Shown here one piece after another: positions 5,700 through 10,170 of a DNA stretch of 10,170 nt (the first letter of the stretch is position 1; every line of letters starts with the position of its first letter). Below the pieces are notes generated by a model. That model was not told the origin of the DNA and ran no database searches. It saw only the letters and a program-made list of their open reading frames with translations. The translations under genes were made by a program, and so were the position numbers. The stretch is from Halococcaceae archaeon (lineage in GTDB: Archaea > Halobacteriota > Halobacteria > Halobacteriales > Halalkalicoccaceae): the NCBI GenBank assembly GCA_007129135.1, contig SKWB01000159.1, positions 1 through 10,170 on the forward strand, given 5' to 3'.

Positions 5700-6329
5700 T
5701 CACCGGGGGGCCGCGACGACCGCGAGGTGGTCGGCGTGAAACGGTTCCAGTCGGGCGGTTTCGAGTATCTCGTAGCCCGACTCGAGCCGGTCGAGAGATC
5801 GCTCGAACACCTCCTCGGGAGCGGCCGTGACGTCCTCGCTCCTCGACTTGATCGCGAGCACGAGCCGACCCTCCTCGGCGAGAAATCGGCGGTTCGAGAG
5901 CGCGACGTCGGTCTGCCCGCGCGTCGCCACGTCCTGGACCAGGAGATCGAGGTCGGACTCCACGACGTGCGCGTAGCGCTCGGGCTGCCGGGCGTCGGCG
6001 AGTAACGGAATCAGGTTCCGGCGGCTCTCGGCCACCGAGAGTAGGTCACGCGCGGGCCGCGGCGCGAACTCCACGGCGTAGGTGGGCCCTGCGACGTCGG
6101 CGACGTGGCTCACCGTCGTCCCGCTCGCCGCTCCGAGGTAGAGCACCCGGGGCCCCCCGTCGAGTCCGGTCTCCAGCCCGAGTTCGATCGTCGCACCGAG
6201 TTTGGATCTGTGGGGGTCCCAGCGCCGCCAGCCGTCGACCACCGCTTCACCGTAGACGGGCTCTCCGCAGGTCGCGAGCCGTTCGTCCCCGTCGAACTCG
6301 ACGTACCGAACTCCGTTCGGGAGGCCCAT
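5700..6329 (-). CDS. flpA: Fibrillarin-like rRNA/tRNA 2'-O-methyltransferase
   Basis: The 209-residue protein is the catalytic subunit of archaeal C/D-box sRNPs, which 2'-O-methylate rRNA and tRNA guided by small RNAs. The fibrillarin domain fills the whole chain. It has [13 protein letters not shown] (40-52), the SAM-binding loop [15 protein letters not shown] (62-76), the acidic YAVEFAPR (84-91), [11 protein letters not shown] (109-119), LLVQDVA (129-135) and LAIKSRSED (158-166) with the catalytic-region lysine. There is no Gly/Arg-rich tail, as usual in archaea. The chosen ATG at 6329 overlaps the nop5 stop by one base (TGATG). A longer open frame extends upstream but is antisense-like and Arg-rich. 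Translational coupling with nop5, its obligate partner, is expected. Confidence 0.95.
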   Translation of the reverse strand: MGLPNGVRYVEFDGDERLATCGEPVYGEAVVDGWRRWDPHRSKLGATIELGLETGLDGGPRVLYLGAASGTTVSHVADVAGPTYAVEFAPRPARDLLSVAESRRNLIPLLADARQPERYAHVVESDLDLLVQDVATRGQTDVALSNRRFLAEEGRLVLAIKSRSEDVTAAPEEVFERSLDRLESGYEILETARLEPFHADHLAVVAAPR

Positions 6330-7162
6330 CACTCCACCTCCCGGGATCGGATCCGAGCCATGCGTTCGTCGAGTTCCGCCTCTAGCTCTGGCCGCCGGTC
6401 GCCCGAGTAGTGATCGATGCGGGCGGCGATCGCGAGCTTTCCGGCGAGCGCTCGTGCGGCCGAGCCCCGGTTTTCGGGATGCGTCCCCCGGACGTACTCG
6501 TGGACGTAGATCACGCCGTGTTTCGGTGACGGGGCGTGCCCGCGGAGGTGCGCGAACAGCGCCTCCTCGGCGCCGAGGACCTGTACCGTTCCGGAAGGCA
6601 TCCGCGCGAGCGGCTTCAGTCCGCCCGCCATCGAGATCAATCGTGCCGCGAGCACGGGACCGGCGAGCGCCGCGAGGTTCGGCGCGACCGTCGGCGTCTC
6701 GCGCTCGACGAACCCGCGTAGCTCCTCGGCTTCGTCCGCGATCCCGACCGTTCGCTCCGCGAGCGCGATTAGGCGTCGCTCGCCGTCGGTTTCGCCTTCG
6801 CGCCCTGCGACCTCGCGCGCGTACTCGACGCCGGTTCCCGGCCCCTCGAACAGCGACCCGGCCCACTCGGAAACCCGCTCGGCGAGTTCGTTCGCGACGC
6901 GCTCGGCGTCGTCCATCGACCGGATCGCGTGGACCAACTGCGCATCGCTCGCCCGCTCTCGCTCCGCGACGGCCCGTCGGCTCGCCTCGACCGCGATCTC
7001 GTGGAGCTGCTCGTAGTACGCGGATTCGTCGCTCGCGAACCCCGTATCGACCGCGATACGCGGCCAGTCCTCGGGTGCCGTCGCGCTCCCCTCCCTGATC
7101 CGTTCGATCGCCCCCTCGCGGTCGTCGGGGTCGAGACCGGCGAACCACGCCTCGTCGCTCAT
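6329..7162 (-). CDS. nop5: Nop5/Nop56-family C/D-box RNP core protein
   Basis: The 277-residue protein bridges fibrillarin and the L7Ae-bound guide RNA. A short N-terminal domain (about 1-75) should contact fibrillarin, and a helical coiled-coil part spans about 75-145. The Nop domain (about 148-255) has VAPNLAALAGPVLAARLISMA, then GGLKPLARMPSGTVQVLGAE and LFAHLRGHAPSPKHGVIY. The ATG at 7162 is preferred to one 33 nt upstream because a TTTAGG box lies 23-28 nt before it, and the extra residues would end in a Cys-rich non-acidic sequence. The length is at the short end for archaeal Nop5, some of which exceed 370 residues. The acidic C-terminus replaces the Lys-rich tail of eukaryotic Nop56/58. 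Confidence 0.93.
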   Translation of the reverse strand: MSDEAWFAGLDPDDREGAIERIREGSATAPEDWPRIAVDTGFASDESAYYEQLHEIAVEASRRAVAERERASDAQLVHAIRSMDDAERVANELAERVSEWAGSLFEGPGTGVEYAREVAGREGETDGERRLIALAERTVGIADEAEELRGFVERETPTVAPNLAALAGPVLAARLISMAGGLKPLARMPSGTVQVLGAEEALFAHLRGHAPSPKHGVIYVHEYVRGTHPENRGSAARALAGKLAIAARIDHYSGDRRPELEAELDERMARIRSREVE

Positions 7163-7184
7163 ACAGGGGGTTCGCCTCCCGACA

Positions 7185-7190
7185 CCTAAA
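7185..7190 (-). promoter_or_regulatory. Putative TATA box of nop5-flpA
   Basis: TTTAGG on the minus strand lies 23-28 nt upstream of the nop5 ATG within the 36-nt gap after the DsbA-like gene. Its position fits a leaderless promoter, so nop5-flpA may be transcribed independently. Confidence 0.45.
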
Positions 7191-7198
7191 CCCACGCC

Positions 7199-8470
7199 TT
7201 ACAGTTCGAGCGCGTTCGAGAACACGTCGTAGCTCTGGTTGCCGACGATCTCGGTCCGGTGCTCGCCGTCCCGGAACAGGTGAAAGACGGGCGTGCCCGG
7301 GATCCCCGCGCCGACAGCGGCGTCGACGTCGGTCCCGACCCGTCCGCTATAGGTCCCCGACTCCGCGTCCGACCGGACGGCTCCGCCGTCCACGCCCGTG
7401 CCCTCAAGGAACGACTCGACCTCGTCGAGGACGTTCCCCTCCGAGAGGGACCCCTGTTCGGCCAGCAGGTGCGAGAGGAGGCTCCAGAAGGTCGACTGAT
7501 CCCGTTCGTACGTCGCCCAGAGCGCGAGCAGCGCCGACTCGGCCCAGTCCTCCGTCGAGGGGACCCCCCGCCAGACGAACGAGAGGCTCCCCGCGTCCGC
7601 GTCCGACTGCAGGTCCTGGAACGCCCCCTGGTGGAAGTCGGCACAGTTCGGGCACGAGGGGTCGTCGAAGGCGATGATCGCCGCCGGCGCCGAGGTCGGT
7701 CCCGGTCCGATCACCGGCGACTGATCGATCCCGGCCGCCGCCGGGTGATCGGGGTCGATCCCCTGTGCGCCGTCGTCATCGTCGTTCTCATCCTCATCCT
7801 CGTCGTCATCGTCGTCCTCTTCCTCGCTACTGTCGTCTTCCTCGGGGGTTTCGGTCTCTTCCTCCGGAGTTTCGGTTTCCTCCTCCGGGGTCTCCGTCTC
7901 CTCGTCGTCTCCGTCGTCGGTCTCTTCCTCCGGAGTTTCGGTCTCCTCCTCCGGGGGCTCCGTCTCTTCGTCGCCCCCGTCGTCCGACTCCTCGGGGGTC
8001 CCCTCGTCGCCGTCGTCGTCTTCGTCGGGGGTTTCGGTCTCTTCTTCCGGTGTCTCCGTTCCCTCCTCGTCTCCGTCGTCGGACCCCTCCGGACTCTCGC
8101 TCTCTTCGTCCGGCGTTTCGGTCCCCTCGTCATCGTCTTCTTCGGGGGTCTCGGTCCTCTCGTCGCCGTCGTCGTCTTCGTCGGGGGTTTCGGTCTCTTC
8201 CTCCGGAGTTTCGGTTTCCTCCTCCGGAGTCTCCGTTCCCCCGTCGTCCGACTCTTCGGGGGTTTCGGTTCCGTCGTCTCCGTCCTCCGCGTCGTCCTCG
8301 CTGTACTCATCGAGTTCGTCCGCGTCGACCGGATCGAACTCCCCTCCCTCGTCCTCGTCGGCACAGCCGGCGGCGGCCGCTGCCACCCCACCCGAGGCCA
8401 GGAGGAACGTCCGCCGTCTGAGCGGGAGCTCCTCTCGCAACTCGTCCCATCTACCCTCTCCTGATCCCAT
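7199..8470 (-). CDS. Tat-exported DsbA-like lipoprotein with long acidic repeat linker
   Basis: The 423-residue protein starts with a twin-arginine signal (RRRTFLLASGG, 18-28) and a lipobox ending AAAGC with Cys36, so it should be exported folded and lipid-anchored outside the cell. Residues about 37-235 are low complexity: repeated TETPEEE and ESDDG units and then an Asp/Glu run. The C-terminal thioredoxin-fold domain (about 250-423) has the redox motif CPNC at 273-276 in AFDDPSCPNCADF and a cis-Pro loop GIPGTPVFHLF. This is typical of DsbA/DSBA-like oxidoreductases that form or isomerise disulfides in secreted proteins. The ATG at 8470 has a TATA-like box 26-31 nt upstream. The linker probably holds the domain away from the membrane. 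Confidence 0.88.
   Translation of the reverse strand: MGSGEGRWDELREELPLRRRTFLLASGGVAAAAAGCADEDEGGEFDPVDADELDEYSEDDAEDGDDGTETPEESDDGGTETPEEETETPEEETETPDEDDDGDERTETPEEDDDEGTETPDEESESPEGSDDGDEEGTETPEEETETPDEDDDGDEGTPEESDDGGDEETEPPEEETETPEEETDDGDDEETETPEEETETPEEETETPEEDDSSEEEDDDDDEDEDENDDDDGAQGIDPDHPAAAGIDQSPVIGPGPTSAPAAIIAFDDPSCPNCADFHQGAFQDLQSDADAGSLSFVWRGVPSTEDWAESALLALWATYERDQSTFWSLLSHLLAEQGSLSEGNVLDEVESFLEGTGVDGGAVRSDAESGTYSGRVGTDVDAAVGAGIPGTPVFHLFRDGEHRTEIVGNQSYDVFSNALEL
7842..8269. repeat. Internal coding repeats of the acidic linker
   Basis: Within the DsbA-like gene, 8003-8044 and 8159-8200 are identical over 42 nt, offset 156 nt (52 codons). Likewise 7842-7888 and 8181-8227 are identical over 47 nt, offset 339 nt (113 codons). 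Both offsets keep frame. The identities include synonymous sites, which points to in-frame duplication or slippage rather than selection for composition alone. Confidence 0.8.
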
Positions 8471-8479
8471 TGACTACGG

Positions 8480-8491
8480 GACAGGCCTGTC
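8480..8491. promoter_or_regulatory. 12-bp palindrome in the DsbA-like gene promoter
   Basis: GACAGGCCTGTC is a perfect palindrome 10-21 nt upstream of the ATG, between the TATA-like box and the start codon. A dimeric regulator bound here would block initiation. The operator role is inferred from symmetry and placement only. Confidence 0.45.
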
Positions 8492-8495
8492 AGGG

Positions 8496-8501
8496 ATAAA
8501 C
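8496..8501 (-). promoter_or_regulatory. TATA-like box of the DsbA-like gene
   Basis: GTTTAT on the minus strand lies 26-31 nt upstream of the ATG at 8470, the standard leaderless spacing. It lies just after the end of the paa genes, so the DsbA-like gene probably has its own transcript. Confidence 0.55.
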
Positions 8502-8551
8502 TGCCCGCTTCGTGAAACTATCCGACAGCGAGGAGCGTACGATCGGGGAGC

Positions 8552-8716
8552 TCACCCGAAGCGCTCGAACGGCTGTTCGCAGCCGTGACAGAAGTGTATC
8601 GACCGACAGAGGGAGGGACCTCTCGGGTGCTCGCGCTCGGTTTCGGTCGACCCGCAGTACGGACACACGGCGGGACCGTCGTCCGCGACGTCGACGCTCG
8701 GGTCGAACCCCCTCAT
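8552..8716 (-). CDS. Small PaaD-type zinc-ribbon protein
   Basis: The 54-residue protein carries CPYCGSTETE (Cys18, Cys21) and LCRSIHFCHGCEQPFERF (Cys37, Cys43, Cys46), which would bind metal. This matches what I recall of the C-terminal segment of bacterial PaaD (CP.CGS.. followed by C.....C..C..PF..F). Here it is a separate gene: its ATG at 8716 overlaps the paaD stop by 4 nt (ATGA). A start 63 nt upstream would run through paaD sequence and is unlikely. It is probably a partner of PaaD in maturing the phenylacetyl-CoA epoxidase. It is the last gene of the operon; the 81 nt up to the DsbA-like gene start hold only that gene's promoter. Confidence 0.82.
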   Translation of the reverse strand: MRGFDPSVDVADDGPAVCPYCGSTETEREHPRGPSLCRSIHFCHGCEQPFERFG

Positions 8717-9177
8717 ACGCTCAGCCCGAACTCCCGCAGGCTCTCTCGCCCGCGGTCGGTCACGAGGTCGATCGACCACTCGGGACTCCAGACGAGCCTG
8801 ATCTCCGCCGAGTCGACACCGTCCACCGACGCGGCCGCCTCGCGGATCTCCTCGGTGAGCATCCTTCGCGCCGGACAGCCCGTGTAGGTGAGCGTCATCG
8901 TCACCGTCACGTGGGTCTCCTCTCCCTCCTCGACCGCCACGTCGTAGATCAGCCCGAGATCGACGACGCTCACCGGCATCTCGGGGTCCTCGACCCCGTA
9001 GAGCGCCTCCCAGACGCGGGATTCGACCCCCTCGCTTCCCTCACCCGTGTTCGGAAGCTCTGCGTGCGTGTCCCCCTCGCGGTACTCGGTGTACGCACAG
9101 GGAGTCGGCTCCTTGGAGAACGCTTCTTCCTCTACGCCGACGCTACCGTCGCGGGCGAACCCGCTTCCGCCGCTCAT
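8713..9177 (-). CDS. paaD: Phenylacetyl-CoA epoxidase subunit PaaD (MIP18/DUF59)
   Basis: The 154-residue protein contains a MIP18/DUF59 domain at about 50-135. DPEMPVSVVDLGLIYDV (64-80) is the family signature. TLTYTGCPARRML follows, with the conserved Cys101, then IRLVWSPEWSID (116-127). PaaD is required for the ring-1,2-epoxidase in aerobic phenylacetate breakdown and is thought to help Fe-S or diiron cofactor assembly. The N-terminal 45 residues are an extension (SKEPTPCAYTEYREGD) that I do not recognise. The C-terminal zinc ribbon of bacterial PaaD is absent and is encoded by the next gene. The ATG at 9177 overlaps the paaC stop by 4 nt. Confidence 0.9.
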   Translation of the reverse strand: MSGGSGFARDGSVGVEEEAFSKEPTPCAYTEYREGDTHAELPNTGEGSEGVESRVWEALYGVEDPEMPVSVVDLGLIYDVAVEEGEETHVTVTMTLTYTGCPARRMLTEEIREAAASVDGVDSAEIRLVWSPEWSIDLVTDRGRESLREFGLSV

Positions 9178-9983
9178 GGCTCACCCCGGAGCCGCGTCGG
9201 CTCGGCGAAGCCGAGTTCGTGGTACGTCGCGGTGAACGACTCGTGGAGGTCGTCCCAGTCGTCGGTGTGCGAGCCGTCGCGACCGACCGCGTCGGGTCTC
9301 TCGACGGACTCCGGCCCGGGTACCTCGATCCCGATCGACTCCAGGTACGGGACGACCGTCTCGAGCCACTCGGTCCGCAGGTCGTCGAGGGAGTCGGTCC
9401 GGAAGCCAGATTCGACGATCGTCTCCTCGTGGTCGCCCGGCTCGAACAGCGTGAGCGCGTGCGGGAACAGTCGCCCGGTCGCGTTCTGTACCCGTTCTCT
9501 CCCCTCCGACTCGCTCGCCAGCCGGTCGAGCCAGTTCGAGGCGTGCTCTCGGTGGTAGGACTCCTCGGCGATCACCTTTCCCACCCGGTCCCGGATCGGG
9601 ACGTAGCTCGAATCGACCAGCGCCTCCAGGCGCAGCCGTTCGGCCGTGTCGTAGAGGTAACTCCTGACGACCGCGTCGGCCCAGTCTCCCTCTGCGAACG
9701 CGAGTTCGCACAGCGTCGCGTGGCGGAAGTCGGTAGATGGACGCTCCCAGAGGTACTCCGCCTCGGCGTAGCCGAGGTCGGCGAGACAGTCGTACCAGAG
9801 CCGTGCGTGGCCGAACTCGTCCTGGGCGATGTTCGCGAGCGCGAGGTCGGACTCGATCGTCGGCGCGTAGATCTGCCACTCGGTGTAGCGCTCTGCGATC
9901 ACGAACTCGTCGTCGGCGAGCCGAAAGAGCAGTTCCTCCACCGCCTCTCGTTCTCGCTCGCTCAGCTCCTCGCGGTCGATCAC
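9174..9983 (-). CDS. paaC: Phenylacetyl-CoA epoxidase structural subunit PaaC
   Basis: The 269-residue protein is the ferritin-like structural partner of the catalytic subunit PaaA in the enzyme that epoxidises the ring of phenylacetyl-CoA. It shows the four-helix pattern with QDEFGHARLWY at 53-63 and IAEESYHREHASNWLDRL at 128-145, then the PaaC-typical LFPHALTLFEP near 172-182. I chose the GTG at 9983. It overlaps the paaB stop (GTGA), and the longer frame upstream is antisense-quality Gly/Arg-rich sequence. From there the length is close to bacterial PaaC (about 250). E-x-x-H residues remain in both helices, but in the family the diiron centre of this subunit is incomplete. Confidence 0.92.
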   Translation of the reverse strand: MIDREELSEREREAVEELLFRLADDEFVIAERYTEWQIYAPTIESDLALANIAQDEFGHARLWYDCLADLGYAEAEYLWERPSTDFRHATLCELAFAEGDWADAVVRSYLYDTAERLRLEALVDSSYVPIRDRVGKVIAEESYHREHASNWLDRLASESEGRERVQNATGRLFPHALTLFEPGDHEETIVESGFRTDSLDDLRTEWLETVVPYLESIGIEVPGPESVERPDAVGRDGSHTDDWDDLHESFTATYHELGFAEPTRLRGEP

Positions 9984-10170
9984 GACTCGGCCTCCTCGCG
10001 CTTTCGGGCCGCCTCGCGCTGTTCCTCCTCGCTCTCTTCGACCTCCGCGGCGAAGCTCGCGTCCACCCGGTTGTACGTCATCGCCCACCGGTAGGCCTTG
10101 TCCGTCGCGCCGCCGAAGGTCGCCTCGTCGGTGTCGACCTCGCTCACCTCGTCTCTCGGGACGACCCAGA
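9980..10170 (-). CDS. paaB: Phenylacetyl-CoA epoxidase subunit PaaB (C-terminal part)
   Basis: The frame enters from the right edge and ends with TGA at 9980-9982, leaving 62 residues plus two bases of a partial codon. It begins WVVPRDEVSEVD, continues through ATFGGATDKAYRWAMTYN and ends in a charged tail rich in Glu and Arg (ending EEAES). PaaB is a small non-catalytic subunit that links PaaA-PaaC dimers in the epoxidase complex. The WVVPR and Y-R-W segments and the position directly before paaC support the call. The start lies outside the window, and paaA is expected upstream on the same strand. Confidence 0.82.
   Translation of the reverse strand, partial: WVVPRDEVSEVDTDEATFGGATDKAYRWAMTYNRVDASFAAEVEESEEEQREAARKREEAES

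Noticed and set aside
6330..7148. Upstream extension of flpA to a 482-codon frame
   Set aside because: The extra part is Arg/Gly-rich antisense-frame sequence within nop5. The fibrillarin homology starts at the ATG overlapping the nop5 stop.
7815..8269. Possible CRISPR-like array of short repeats
   Set aside because: The repeats are irregular, in frame and coding (TETPEEE units), with no unique spacers and no cas genes.
7259..8464. Plus-strand frame of 401 codons that looks like a membrane protein (Val/Leu/Phe-rich)
   Set aside because: The hydrophobic pattern is the antisense reading of the Thr/Glu/Asp repeat linker of the DsbA-like gene.
9984..10088. Longer start for paaC
   Set aside because: It would overlap paaB by about 100 nt with Gly/Arg-rich residues. 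The GTGA junction at 9980-9983 matches the coupling seen at the other paa junctions.

Overview
The window looks like chromosomal DNA of a halophilic archaeon (class Halobacteria). It is GC-rich and its proteins are strongly acidic. TATA-like boxes sit about 27 nt upstream of start codons with almost no leader. Several families are archaeal: a DacZ-type diadenylate cyclase, a fibrillarin/Nop5 pair, an archaeal phosphopantetheine adenylyltransferase and a TFB-like protein. I recall a similar gene neighbourhood from Haloferax-type genomes but could not check it.

Layout from left to right. (1) 1-536: a plus-strand hexapeptide-repeat acyltransferase whose GTG start appears to overlap the stop of a gene outside the window. 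(2) 619-2221: a minus-strand pair, dacZ (c-di-AMP synthase) followed after 1 nt by a short MscS-type channel, which suggests an osmotic-stress operon. (3) 2222-2945: about 720 nt without a convincing protein gene. It holds an AT-rich island, then a series of hairpins interleaved with two extra partial copies of the 3' end of a tRNA-Leu. (4) 2946-3029: the intact tRNA-Leu(UAG), minus strand. (5) 3109-3417: a very small plus-strand TFIIB-like single cyclin-box protein with its own TATA box, convergent with coaD.

(6) 3428-8470: a minus-strand run in transcription order from the right. It comprises a Tat-exported DsbA-like lipoprotein with a roughly 160-residue Thr-Glu-Pro/Asp linker, nop5 overlapping flpA (C/D-box RNP methylation of rRNA), gshA (gamma-glutamylcysteine synthesis), an acidic-tailed winged-helix regulator, and coaD (CoA synthesis). 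Most of these have their own plausible promoter. (7) 8552-10170: the distal part of a phenylacetyl-CoA epoxidase operon, minus strand: paaB (partial), paaC, paaD and a separate 54-residue zinc-ribbon gene. Successive genes overlap by 4 nt. The zinc ribbon corresponds to the C-terminal part of bacterial PaaD and is here a separate gene.

The most unusual part is the tRNA-Leu downstream region. It carries repeated tRNA 3'-end copies, stacked inverted repeats and a minihelix-like element on the opposite strand. It could be the scar of repeated integration at a tRNA attachment site or a small dispersed repeat family. I see no integrase, transposase or CRISPR array in the window, and no clearly new multi-gene system.
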